A stretch of DNA of 46,670 nt from Massilibacteroides sp. (GTDB lineage: Bacteria; Bacteroidota; Bacteroidia; Bacteroidales; Tannerellaceae): contig NZ_JAQWCQ010000027.1 in NCBI RefSeq assembly GCF_028705895.1, forward strand, positions 1-46,670, given 5' to 3'. Of this stretch, positions 35,508-44,370 are shown piece after piece; position 1 is the stretch's first letter; every line of letters begins with the position of its first letter. Under the pieces are notes generated by a model, which did not search any database, was not told where the DNA came from, and saw nothing but the letters and a program-made list of their open reading frames with translations. Both the position numbers and the translations under genes were made by a program.

Positions 35508-37904
35508 ATGAAAAAAGGATTAATAATTCTACTTGCCGGAGCCGGTTTGTCTTTGAATGCGCAAGTGGCGGATGAGGGTTATCCTATTTCTCCGGTGCCG
35601 TTTACAGCCGTGAAAGTGACGGATCATTTTTGGGGGCAACGCCTGAAGGCTAGCCGGGAAGTTACGATTCCCTTGGCTTTTAGTAAGTGCGAAGAGACCG
35701 GACGTTATACTAATTTTGTCAAAGCAGCCAATCCAAGCGCTGAATATAAGGTGGAGGGGTACTCTTTTGATGATACGGATGTGTATAAAACAATTGAAGG
35801 AGCCAGTTATCTGCTCCAGACATATCCGGATAAAAAAATGGTAAACTATATTGACAGTATTCTTACGCTTGTCGAAGCCGCTCAGGAAGCAGACGGTTAT
35901 CTTTATACTGCCCGGACGATGAATCCGGATCATCCGCACGAGTGGGCAGGCAGCAAACGTTGGGAAAAGGTGGAAGATTTAAGTCATGAATTTTATAATC
36001 TGGGACATCTGATAGAAGGAGCTATTGCTCATTATCAGGCAACTAAAGATAAAAAGTTTCTGAATATCGCCATCCGTTATGCCGATTGTGTCTGTCGTGA
36101 AATCGGCGATGAACCGGGCAAACAAGTTCGCGTGCCGGGACACCAGATTGCCGAAATGGCTTTGGCAAAGCTCTATCTTGTTACAAAGGATAAGAAATAT
36201 CTGAATCTCGCCAAGTTCTTTCTGGATAAACGAGGATATACCGAACGGAGAGATGAGTATAGTCAGGCTCATAAACCGTTGTTGGAGCAAGACGAAGCTG
36301 TCGGGCATGCCGTACGTGCAGCATATATGTATTCCGGAATGGCTGATGTAGCGGCTCTAACGGGAGATACAGGTTATGTGCGGGCTATTGATGCAATTTG
36401 GGATAATGTGGTGACAAAGAAATTATATATAACCGGAGGAATCGGTGCTACTAACCAGGGAGAAGCATTCGGAAAGAATTACGAACTGCCGAATATGTCC
36501 GCCTATTGTGAGACTTGTGCTGCTATTGGGAACGTTTATTGGAATTATCGTTTGTTTTTACTTCATGGAGAATCCAAATATTATGACGTGTTGGAGCGTA
36601 CTTTATATAACGGCCTGATTTCCGGAGTCTCACTTGACGGGGGAGGTTTCTTTTACCCGAATCCGTTGGAATCTATCGGGCAACACCAGCGTCAGCCTTG
36701 GTTCGGTTGTGCTTGTTGTCCGTCTAATATATGTCGTTTTATTCCGTCTGTTCCCGGTTATATATATGCTGTACACGATAAGGATGTGTATGTAAACTTG
36801 TATATGAGTAATACCTCAGAGATAGATGTCAAAGGAAAAGCCTTGAAATTGATACAGACCACCGAATATCCCTGGAATGGTAATGTAAAGATCGATATTG
36901 CCTCGCGTGGAAGTCAGGAGTTTACACTTAAACTTCGTGTACCAGGATGGGTGAAAGGCGATGTTGTTCCGAGCGATTTGTATCGTTATGCCGATCAGAA
37001 GAAGCTATCTTATTCTGTGAAAGTGAACGGAACACCGGTAGATGGAGCAATAGATAAGGGATACTTCATCATTGACCGTAAATGGAAAAAAGGTGATCGG
37101 GTTGAAATCCATTTTGACATGGAACCCCGTGTTGTTAAAGCGCATCCAAATGTAGAGGCCGATCGTGGAAAAGTATCCGTAGAACGTGGTCCTATTGTGT
37201 ATTGTGCAGAATGGCCGGATAATGACTTTAGTGTGCTTAGTGCTTTTATGAATAGAAAACCGGAGTTTTCCGTCATCGACAAACCGGATGTGTTGTCTGG
37301 TATCAAAGAACTGGAAACAGATGCACAAACATTAGGTTATGATGAAAAAGGACGTTTGTTTACTAAAGATGTCAAGTTGACTCTGATTCCTTATTATGCC
37401 TGGGCGCATCGGGGAGCGGGAGAAATGGCGGTCTGGTTGCCGATGGATTTGTCTGCCGGACGTCCCACTATGCCTCCAACGGTAACAACGAATGCAAAAA
37501 TCACAGGTTCTCATCTGGGATCTGCCGTTTCTTCGATTAATGACGGCTTACTTCCGAAAGACGAGAACGATCGCAGTGTGCCGTATTATCATGTCTGGCC
37601 GAAAGAAGGAACAACGGAGTGGTTGGCCTATGAATTTGAAAAAACAGAAGAAGTATCCTTTACATCGGTCTTTTGGTATGATGACGGTCCTTGGGGCGGT
37701 TGTCGTGTTCCAGAGTCCTGGACTATTTATTACAAAGATTCAACCGGAGCATGGAAGCCTGTCGAAAATCAGGGTTCGTATAAAACAGTAAAAGGACAAC
37801 CGAATGAAGTATCCTTTACGCCAGTCACAACAAAAGCTCTGAAATTGGAGTTTAAATCGGCTCCGAAATATGCGTCCGGCTTGTTTGAATGGCTTGTTGA
37901 ATAA
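35508..37904 (+). CDS. GH127 family glycosidase, copy 2
   Basis: A secreted paralogue (798 aa from this ATG) of the preceding gene, 39 bp downstream and likely in one operon. MKKGLIILLAGAGLSLNAQ is a plain signal peptide without a lipobox, so this copy is probably soluble in the periplasm while copy 1 is anchored. Catalytic and zinc residues are intact: GEAFGKNYELPN, YCETCAA and WFGCACCPSN. The C-terminal domain is again beta-rich (DDGPWGGCRVPESWTIYY). ATG 35496 would add MIYT before the signal peptide and is less likely. A terminator follows. The different sequences suggest different linkage or aglycone preferences. Confidence 0.9.
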   Translation: MKKGLIILLAGAGLSLNAQVADEGYPISPVPFTAVKVTDHFWGQRLKASREVTIPLAFSKCEETGRYTNFVKAANPSAEYKVEGYSFDDTDVYKTIEGASYLLQTYPDKKMVNYIDSILTLVEAAQEADGYLYTARTMNPDHPHEWAGSKRWEKVEDLSHEFYNLGHLIEGAIAHYQATKDKKFLNIAIRYADCVCREIGDEPGKQVRVPGHQIAEMALAKLYLVTKDKKYLNLAKFFLDKRGYTERRDEYSQAHKPLLEQDEAVGHAVRAAYMYSGMADVAALTGDTGYVRAIDAIWDNVVTKKLYITGGIGATNQGEAFGKNYELPNMSAYCETCAAIGNVYWNYRLFLLHGESKYYDVLERTLYNGLISGVSLDGGGFFYPNPLESIGQHQRQPWFGCACCPSNICRFIPSVPGYIYAVHDKDVYVNLYMSNTSEIDVKGKALKLIQTTEYPWNGNVKIDIASRGSQEFTLKLRVPGWVKGDVVPSDLYRYADQKKLSYSVKVNGTPVDGAIDKGYFIIDRKWKKGDRVEIHFDMEPRVVKAHPNVEADRGKVSVERGPIVYCAEWPDNDFSVLSAFMNRKPEFSVIDKPDVLSGIKELETDAQTLGYDEKGRLFTKDVKLTLIPYYAWAHRGAGEMAVWLPMDLSAGRPTMPPTVTTNAKITGSHLGSAVSSINDGLLPKDENDRSVPYYHVWPKEGTTEWLAYEFEKTEEVSFTSVFWYDDGPWGGCRVPESWTIYYKDSTGAWKPVENQGSYKTVKGQPNEVSFTPVTTKALKLEFKSAPKYASGLFEWLVE

Positions 37905-37927
37905 ATGAACAGAGTGTAATAAAATTT

Positions 37928-37972
37928 TGAGGCGCCTCAACTTTCATTACTAAGCGCCTTGAATATTTTTTT
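37928..37972 (+). terminator. Rho-independent terminator after the GH127 pair
   Basis: TGAGGCGC (37928-37935) pairs with GCGCCTTG (37954-37961), with two wobble pairs, and is followed by a T run. The 14-bp palindrome TTGAGGCGCCTCAA overlaps the left arm. Confidence 0.7.
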
Positions 37973-38077
37973 GATTATAGAGCTCCCGGTTAGGTTTAAG
38001 AATAAAAAATATTTCTGAAACGATGGAGTGATGTATATTTCCTTGTACTAACTAATCCGGATATAAAATATAGTTGT

Positions 38078-40333
38078 ATGAAACGAAGTAAATTAAGTTT
38101 GTTTTTAGTCATGCTTTTTGGTGGAATCATGGCTTTTGCACAAGGCACGGTCGATGATTATAATCGTGCCTATTCCTTGAGGACGAAGTATGGTGCAGAT
38201 AAAGTGTTCTATTCTAATGTCGCTCCGCAATGGATTGACGGAACACATCAGTTCTGGTATGTGCGTAATACTCCCGAAGGCCGCGTGTATGTATCGGTAA
38301 ATGCGGATAAACAGGAGAGAAAAGAATTATTTGACCATAAACGCTTGGCTGGTCTGTTGAGCGAACAAAGCGGAAAGGACGTAAAGACTAATGCCATTTC
38401 TCTGGAACGATTACTCGTGAATAAAAGTCAGGATACGCTTCGTTTTGTGTTTGACAATCAGCGTTGGATGTACGTAGTTCGTAAAAATCAGTTGATTAAT
38501 GAAGGAAAACTACCTGTTCCGCCTAAACAAAAACACTGGATGGAGCGGGATGATGAGAAAGTGGCCGATCCGGTAACTTCGCCAGATGGAAAATACATAG
38601 CCTTTATCAAGAATGATAATATTTATGTGAAAGAACTGGCTACCGGCAAAGAAAAGCAATTAAGTCTTGACGGTACGCTTGGTAACTATTATTCAGCCTA
38701 TATTTCTTGGTCGCCTGATAGCAAAAAAGTCGCTTCCTGCAAAATCCGTCCGGTGGAGAAACGTTATGTCTATTATGTGGAATCTTCTCCGGCAGATCAA
38801 CTTCAACCGAAACTTCACAAACAGGAATATGCGAAACCTGGGAACGAACTGCCCTTTAAGATTCCGGCAATTTTTGAAGTGGAAACCGGGCGTGCTATTA
38901 TTCCTTCAACTGAATTATTTGATCAACAATATGAGCTTAGTAGTCTTGACTGGAACAAAGATAGCCGCGCCCTGACGTTTGAGTATAATCAACGTGGACA
39001 TCAGGTTTATCGCGTGTTGGAACTTTCTGCCGAAACCGGCGATGTACGCCCGCTGATTGAAGAAACGAGTGATAAGTATGTAAATTATACCCGCCATTTC
39101 CGGCATGATCTGAAAGACAACAAACATATAATCTGGATGAGTGAACGTGATAACTGGAATCATCTGTATTTATATGACCGGGAAACAGCAAAACCTGTCC
39201 GCCAGCTAACTAAAGGAGAGTGGTACGTGCGTGAGGTACTTCGTATAGATGAAGAAAACCGTCGGATTTATTTCTCGGCTAACGGAATGCAAAAAGACGA
39301 AGATCCATACCTCATTCGTTATTACTATATCGACTTTGATGGTAAGGGACTTACATGTCTTACGCCAGAAGAAGGAATGCATCAAGCCTGGTTTTCCTCT
39401 GATATGAATTATCTGGTAGATGTTTATTCCATGGTGGATAAAGCACCGGTTGCCGTGTTGCGTAATGCAAAAGACGGAAAGATCGCTATGCCTCTGGAAA
39501 CGGCTGATATTACCCGTCTCAAAGCAGAAGGCTGGAAAGCTCCGGAAGTTTTTGTAGCCAAAGGCCGTGATGGGAAAACGGATATGTGGGGACTCATTGT
39601 GCGGCCAACGAACTTTGATCCCAACAAGAAGTATCCGGTTATCGAATATATTTATCAAGGTCCTGGTTCGCATTACGTGCCTAAAACATTTATGCCGTAC
39701 AACTGGTACATGACCTCTATTGCTGAGTTAGGCTTTATTGTGGTTATGGTCGATGGAATGGGAACCTCATTTCGCTCCCGTGAGTTTGAGAATATCTGCT
39801 ATAAAAACCTGAAAGACGCCGGCTTGCCGGATCATATCGCCTGGATTAAAGCTGCTGCACAAAAATATCCTTCGCTGGATATTGATCGGGTAGGTATTTA
39901 TGGTTGTTCTGCAGGTGGACAAGAATCTACAGCTGCAGTGTTGCAGTATCCCGATTTTTATAAAGCAGCCTATTCTGCCTGCGGATGCCACGACAACCGG
40001 ATGGATAAAATCTGGTGGAACGAACAGTGGTTGGGTTATCCTGTCGGAGATCAGTATAAAGAAGCGTCGAATGTAGAAAACGCCCATTTATTATGTCGCC
40101 CTTTGATGTTGCTTGTCGGAGAGATGGACGATAACGTAGATCCAGCCTCAACCATGCAGGTGGTCAATGCCTTAATAAAAGCGAATAAAGATTTTGATTT
40201 GGTCGTTATACCGGGCGCACACCACACAATGGGTGAAGATTTCGGCGAACATAAACGTTACGATTTCTTTGTACGCCATTTGTTGAATACGAATCCACCG
40301 AAATGGGATGAGATTACAACGAATAAAGAATAG
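38078..40333 (+). CDS. S9 family prolyl-oligopeptidase-type peptidase (DPP-IV-like)
   Basis: A 751-aa serine peptidase with a signal peptide (about 1-22, ending MAFAQ). The N-terminal beta-propeller (DPPIV_N type) spans about 90-470 and the alpha/beta-hydrolase domain the rest. The nucleophile is Ser611 in YGCSAGGQE, where typical DPP-IV has GWSYGG. The catalytic Asp is in GEMDDNVDP and the His in GAHHTMGE. It probably removes dipeptides from peptides in the periplasm; cleavage preference is not certain because the nucleophile loop differs. Its stop is 4 bp from the stop of the convergent hemH gene. Confidence 0.92.
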   Translation: MKRSKLSLFLVMLFGGIMAFAQGTVDDYNRAYSLRTKYGADKVFYSNVAPQWIDGTHQFWYVRNTPEGRVYVSVNADKQERKELFDHKRLAGLLSEQSGKDVKTNAISLERLLVNKSQDTLRFVFDNQRWMYVVRKNQLINEGKLPVPPKQKHWMERDDEKVADPVTSPDGKYIAFIKNDNIYVKELATGKEKQLSLDGTLGNYYSAYISWSPDSKKVASCKIRPVEKRYVYYVESSPADQLQPKLHKQEYAKPGNELPFKIPAIFEVETGRAIIPSTELFDQQYELSSLDWNKDSRALTFEYNQRGHQVYRVLELSAETGDVRPLIEETSDKYVNYTRHFRHDLKDNKHIIWMSERDNWNHLYLYDRETAKPVRQLTKGEWYVREVLRIDEENRRIYFSANGMQKDEDPYLIRYYYIDFDGKGLTCLTPEEGMHQAWFSSDMNYLVDVYSMVDKAPVAVLRNAKDGKIAMPLETADITRLKAEGWKAPEVFVAKGRDGKTDMWGLIVRPTNFDPNKKYPVIEYIYQGPGSHYVPKTFMPYNWYMTSIAELGFIVVMVDGMGTSFRSREFENICYKNLKDAGLPDHIAWIKAAAQKYPSLDIDRVGIYGCSAGGQESTAAVLQYPDFYKAAYSACGCHDNRMDKIWWNEQWLGYPVGDQYKEASNVENAHLLCRPLMLLVGEMDDNVDPASTMQVVNALIKANKDFDLVVIPGAHHTMGEDFGEHKRYDFFVRHLLNTNPPKWDEITTNKE

Positions 40334-40337
40334 GCTC

Positions 40338-41369
40338 TTAAGGTTTGTCTATAAACTCAGAAATGATTTCTTTAACACCTTCTACCCACTGGTCGTCAGC
40401 ATTCAGGCTTTCGACCAGGGTTAGGGTTTGCCCACCGTTGGCGATGAATAAATCTTTGTATTCGACACCAATTTCTATAATTGTTTCCAGACAGTCAGCA
40501 ACAAAGGCCGGTGCTACGACCAAAACGCGTTTGTGCCCTCTTCGCGCCAGGTCTATCAGAGTCTTGTCGGAGAATGGTTTCAACCAATCTTTTGACAGGC
40601 GGGATTGAAAAGAGATGGTATATTGTTCTTTATTGAGATGAAGGCGAGTTGCTAATAACTGAGTTGTATGATAACAAGCAGCACGATAACAAAAACGACC
40701 ATGTTCGGGAAGGTTCTCTTCATAAGTACAATCGCACTCTTCACCATTTGAATGTGCTTTGGCAATATGACTGTTGGGTAATCCATGATAAGAGAACAAT
40801 ATAAAATCATACAGATCAGGATTATAAGATTTTATGCGTTTCGTAAACGCTTCGATATATCCCGAATGATTATAAAACTGCTTGATATAATGGACCGTAG
40901 GTTTTATTTTCCATTCTTTAATCACTCTCTCCACTTTCTCAATAGTCGAAGTTGTCGTTGAAAAAGTAAACTGGGGATAAAGTGGTAAAACAATCAACGA
41001 ATCAAATCCTGTTTTGTTTATCTTATTTAATGCCGACTCAATAGACGGGTTTTGATAACGCATAGCAGTGAATACCTCAATCCTATCGTCGTAACTCTCT
41101 TGTAGTTTCTTTCTTAATTGTTCTGAATAAACCGTTAACGGAGAGCCTTCCGGCGTCCATAGCATTTTGTATAATTTAGTAGAATTTCTTACCCTTGAAG
41201 GAATTATAACTAAATTGACAAGTAATTTACGTAAAAACCAAGGGATGTCAATAACATATTTGTCGTTCAGAAATTCAATTAAATATCGACTTACAGCCCC
41301 AATGGTCGGAGCATCAGGAGTACCGAGATTAATCAGAAGCAAAGCTGTCCGTTTTTTCTTTATATCCAT
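40338..41369 (-). CDS. hemH: Ferrochelatase
   Basis: A 343-aa enzyme inserting Fe2+ into the porphyrin in the last step of heme synthesis. It starts KKKRTALLLINLGTPDAP. The catalytic His lies in FSYHGLP and the conserved Glu in ADCLETIIEIG. The block CDCTYEENLPEHGRFCYRAAC contains several Cys, and FQSRLSKDWLKPFS matches the family. It is the last gene of a tight three-gene operon with the 130-aa protein (5 bp gap) and cyclophilin. Many Bacteroidales lack a full heme pathway and use ferrochelatase on imported porphyrin; whether the upstream steps exist here is not visible. Confidence 0.95.
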   Translation of the reverse strand: MDIKKKRTALLLINLGTPDAPTIGAVSRYLIEFLNDKYVIDIPWFLRKLLVNLVIIPSRVRNSTKLYKMLWTPEGSPLTVYSEQLRKKLQESYDDRIEVFTAMRYQNPSIESALNKINKTGFDSLIVLPLYPQFTFSTTTSTIEKVERVIKEWKIKPTVHYIKQFYNHSGYIEAFTKRIKSYNPDLYDFILFSYHGLPNSHIAKAHSNGEECDCTYEENLPEHGRFCYRAACYHTTQLLATRLHLNKEQYTISFQSRLSKDWLKPFSDKTLIDLARRGHKRVLVVAPAFVADCLETIIEIGVEYKDLFIANGGQTLTLVESLNADDQWVEGVKEIISEFIDKP

Positions 41370-41374
41370 ATTCT

Positions 41375-41767
41375 TTACGAGTTCGGAAGCAACTCTTTTA
41401 TCTGATCTATTAGATTCACCCGTTCGATGGAGAATGTCTGATCATGTTGCGGGATATAAAGAAGTATTTCCTGTGCTTTACGTAAAGAAGCACTGTCTTT
41501 ACTATTAATGTAATAATCCTCCAATAACGTTTTTGCGGCAATCTCCATTCTTTGAAGTCCCGCATTGTCTTCTCCGTCTAACGCTTTATGAATTTCTTCG
41601 ACGGAATGCGTAAGTAGGAAATCTTTATCTACTTTGAGAGTGGAGTAGATGGATTCCATCAGTACGTCCGTTTTTCTCGAAGCCCCATGATTCCGCTGAT
41701 CTAATAACTGAGCAAGCACTTTGCCTAACTCTTCTATCTGTACTAATATGAAATCTCTTTTTAGCAT
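41375..41767 (-). CDS. Conserved hypothetical helical protein (DUF6483-like)
   Basis: A 130-aa helical, charged protein starting MLKRDFILVQIEELGKVLAQ, without signal or membrane segment. It is lodged between cyclophilin (12 bp gap) and hemH (5 bp gap), so it is surely co-transcribed. It resembles the small conserved proteins now labelled DUF6483, from memory of the N-terminal pattern. The repeated helix-loop-helix look (TLKVDKDFLLTHSVEEIHKAL and DSASLRKAQEILLYI) suggests a TPR-like fold, which is inference. Function unknown. Confidence 0.85.
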   Translation of the reverse strand: MLKRDFILVQIEELGKVLAQLLDQRNHGASRKTDVLMESIYSTLKVDKDFLLTHSVEEIHKALDGEDNAGLQRMEIAAKTLLEDYYINSKDSASLRKAQEILLYIPQHDQTFSIERVNLIDQIKELLPNS

Positions 41768-41779
41768 TCTGGATTACTT

Positions 41780-42580
41780 TTATTTAATTGTAACCGAAAT
41801 GATCCGGATATCTTTTTTCGGACGGTCGTATGCATCTTTCGGTTGCGATACAATTTTGTCAATAATGTCAAATCCTTCGGTTACTTCTCCAAAGATAGTA
41901 TATTGTCCGTCTAAATGATGACAACCTCCGATCGTTGTATAGGCTTCCCGTTGTTCCGGCGTGAAAATAAGATGTCCCGGCGTTGCCAAAATTACAGAAT
42001 CCACTTTACTGTTAATCTCAACCACACGTCTGTTATACTCCTTCACATCAGTTGTTTTAAGACTATCCATTTCCTTCTTAAAAGGTTTATAAAACTGAGC
42101 CATCGCCTTTCTTTTTATAGGAAGATTGGCAACTAATTCCAATGTATCCAATTCTCCTTCGCTATATACTTTTCCATGTACAATAAAGAACTGAGACATG
42201 TCCGACTTCTTTTGAGGATTTACATCATCGTTCTGACGAGGAGCAGCTAAAGTTCCTTTTTTATGAAAATAATGTGAGGAAAACTCCGGAAGTATCTCTG
42301 TATTTCTGTCCCCAAATCCACAACGAGCGCCCGGAGGAGCTGTTTTTGAATCAGGCGCTCCTCCCTGTATCATAAACTCCTTAATCACACGTGTGAAAAG
42401 AGTTCCGTTGTATTCTCCCTTGTTCGCTCTTTCAATAAATGTTTTTACATGATTCGGAACATCGTCATAGAACATCATTTTCATGGAACCTACATTGGTC
42501 TTAATCTCTGCCGTTTTCTTTTGAGCATTCATCGGATAACCCCATAGAAATATCAGGATTATGCAGACTATATATTTCAT
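41780..42580 (-). CDS. Secreted cyclophilin-type peptidyl-prolyl isomerase
   Basis: A 266-aa periplasmic proline isomerase. The signal peptide is MKYIVCIILIFLWGYPMNAQ. The cyclophilin core contains YNGTLFTRVIKEFMIQGGAPD, MSQFFIVHG and TIFGEVTEGFDIIDKI, with the catalytic Arg in TRVIKEF. A helical insertion of about 75 residues (after GELDTLEL, to about residue 215) separates the core halves; such insertions are common in Bacteroidota paralogues. It is the first gene of the operon with the 130-aa protein and hemH, from a -7 element at 42598-42605. Confidence 0.92.
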   Translation of the reverse strand: MKYIVCIILIFLWGYPMNAQKKTAEIKTNVGSMKMMFYDDVPNHVKTFIERANKGEYNGTLFTRVIKEFMIQGGAPDSKTAPPGARCGFGDRNTEILPEFSSHYFHKKGTLAAPRQNDDVNPQKKSDMSQFFIVHGKVYSEGELDTLELVANLPIKRKAMAQFYKPFKKEMDSLKTTDVKEYNRRVVEINSKVDSVILATPGHLIFTPEQREAYTTIGGCHHLDGQYTIFGEVTEGFDIIDKIVSQPKDAYDRPKKDIRIISVTIK

Positions 42581-42597
42581 ACTTCTTTATTTTGTTG

Positions 42598-42605
42598 TAA
42601 AGGTA
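42598..42605 (-). promoter_or_regulatory. -7 promoter element for the cyclophilin-hemH operon
   Basis: Minus-strand TACCTTTA, one base from TAnnTTTG, 17 bp upstream of the ATG at 42580. Confidence 0.5.
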
Positions 42606-42637
42606 AAAATTGTGTTGTAAAGCACAAAGTTAATATC

Positions 42638-42645
42638 TATATTTG
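42638..42645 (+). promoter_or_regulatory. -7 promoter element that decides the transporter start
   Basis: TATATTTG, exact TAnnTTTG match. Transcription would begin near 42652, so the far upstream in-frame start (42657) is unlikely and ATG 42693 is preferred. Confidence 0.5.
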
Positions 42646-42692
42646 CGGCCTTAATATTGCGTTGCGGTCATTTAAGGTTTAAAAAGTATTAT

Positions 42693-44366
42693 ATGGAATG
42701 GATTAATGAATTGTTGTGGGGGCAGGGAATAGCGCATTCCATCCTCCTCTTGTCGGTAGTTATCGCTTTAGGTATCTTGCTGGGAAAAGTTAAAATTTTC
42801 GGGGTGTCATTAGGTATTACAATGGTTTTATTTGTTGGCATCATTCTCTCGCATTTTGGGTTTACGATTAATCATGAGATCAACCATTTCTTTAAAGAAT
42901 TCGGCTTGATCTTATTTGTTTATTCGGTGGGACTTCAGGTTGGACCGGGATTCTTCTCTTCCTTTAAAAAAGGGGGAGTCACATTGAATCTGCTGGCTGT
43001 TGGTATTGTTTTTTTAGGAGTGGTTGTAACATTAGTGATTCACTATGCAACGGGAATACCTATGCCGACAATGGTTGGTATTCTATCTGGAGCCGTTACC
43101 AATACACCCGGTCTTGGTGCTGCACAGCAGGCATATTCTGATGTACATGGTGCTGTTGACGATACAATTGCCCTTGGATATGCCGTAGCCTATCCTTTAG
43201 GTGTTGTTGGTATTATTCTTTCCATTCTGTCTATCCGTTCTATTTTCCGTATCTCAATGGACAAAGAACAGGAACAACTTCGTCTTGAAGATGAAAAATC
43301 AAATGATGGAGCTAAAGCAATCTCATTAGTCGTAAAAAATCCGACAATCTTTGATAAACCGATCAATGAAATTTCCGGCAAAATGGAACATGGTTCATTT
43401 GTTATTTCCCGTGTGTGGAGACATAGTAATAAAAGGATTGAAGTTCCTGAAGCGAATACCGTATTACATGAAAATGATAAAGTCTTTGTTATCACTACGG
43501 ATCACGATATAAATTCTATCGTATCTCTGATAGGTGAAACTCTCGATATGGAACGTAAGCAATGGATACGCTTAGAAAGTCAGTTGATCAATAGACGTAT
43601 CCTGATTACTAATCCCGCTCTGAATGGTAAAAAGCTGGGAGAACTTCAACTTCGTAAATTATACGGTATTAACATAACCCGTCTCAGTCGTGCCGGTGTT
43701 GAATTATTGGCAACACCTTCGCTTGCTCTACAAGTGGGTGATACGGTTTCCGTCGTTGGTACAGACTCTGCAATTGCAAATGTAGAAAAGGTATTAGGTA
43801 ACTCAATGAAGCGTTTGAATGAACCTAATCTTATGTCTATCTTTATCGGTATCGGATTAGGTATGCTTCTTGGTAGTATTCCTTTCGCGTTTCCGGGCAT
43901 ACCTCAACCCGTTAAACTTGGATTGGCAGGTGGTCCGTTAATTGTTGCTATTCTACTTAGTCGCTTCGGTTATAAGCTTAAATTAGTCACTTATACTACC
44001 CAAAGTGCCAATCTGATGTTACGTGAAGTGGGTATTACCTTATTTCTTGCTTGTGTAGGTTTAGGAGCCGGTGAGAAATTTGTTGAAACAGTTGTAAACG
44101 GCGGTTATGCCTGGATCGGATACGGTTTTCTTATTACTGTAATACCATTGCTTGTAATCGGTTGTATCGGACGTTATTTCTTTAAATTGAATTATCTGAC
44201 ATTGATGGGATTACTGGCAGGAAGTACCACTGATCCGCCTTCATTAGCTTATTCAAATGCAACAGCCGGTAACGATGCACCGTCAGTATCTTATGCCACG
44301 GTATATCCTTTGACGATGTTCTTGCGTGTGCTTTCGGCGCAACTCTTGATTTTGCTATTTATATAA
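42693..44366 (+). CDS. AspT/YidE-type putative transporter with two RCK_C domains
   Basis: An inner-membrane protein of 557 aa from ATG 42693, matching E. coli YidE/YbjL in length and layout. Five to six helices (about 10-185) include GLQVGPGFF and [15 protein letters not shown]. Two cytosolic TrkA_C/RCK_C modules (about 205-285 and 290-375) follow, then a second membrane half with the mirrored [15 protein letters not shown] motif. This duplication is the aspartate:alanine exchanger fold. The transported compound is unknown. A strong terminator (44411-44460) lies inside the 3' end of the convergent gene. Confidence 0.92.
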   Translation: MEWINELLWGQGIAHSILLLSVVIALGILLGKVKIFGVSLGITMVLFVGIILSHFGFTINHEINHFFKEFGLILFVYSVGLQVGPGFFSSFKKGGVTLNLLAVGIVFLGVVVTLVIHYATGIPMPTMVGILSGAVTNTPGLGAAQQAYSDVHGAVDDTIALGYAVAYPLGVVGIILSILSIRSIFRISMDKEQEQLRLEDEKSNDGAKAISLVVKNPTIFDKPINEISGKMEHGSFVISRVWRHSNKRIEVPEANTVLHENDKVFVITTDHDINSIVSLIGETLDMERKQWIRLESQLINRRILITNPALNGKKLGELQLRKLYGINITRLSRAGVELLATPSLALQVGDTVSVVGTDSAIANVEKVLGNSMKRLNEPNLMSIFIGIGLGMLLGSIPFAFPGIPQPVKLGLAGGPLIVAILLSRFGYKLKLVTYTTQSANLMLREVGITLFLACVGLGAGEKFVETVVNGGYAWIGYGFLITVIPLLVIGCIGRYFFKLNYLTLMGLLAGSTTDPPSLAYSNATAGNDAPSVSYATVYPLTMFLRVLSAQLLILLFI

Positions 44367-44370
44367 AGGT

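Noticed and set aside
33000-40333. Complete polysaccharide utilisation locus
   Set aside because: There are GH127 enzymes and a distant GH43 but no SusC/SusD pair, sensor or sugar transporter in the window.
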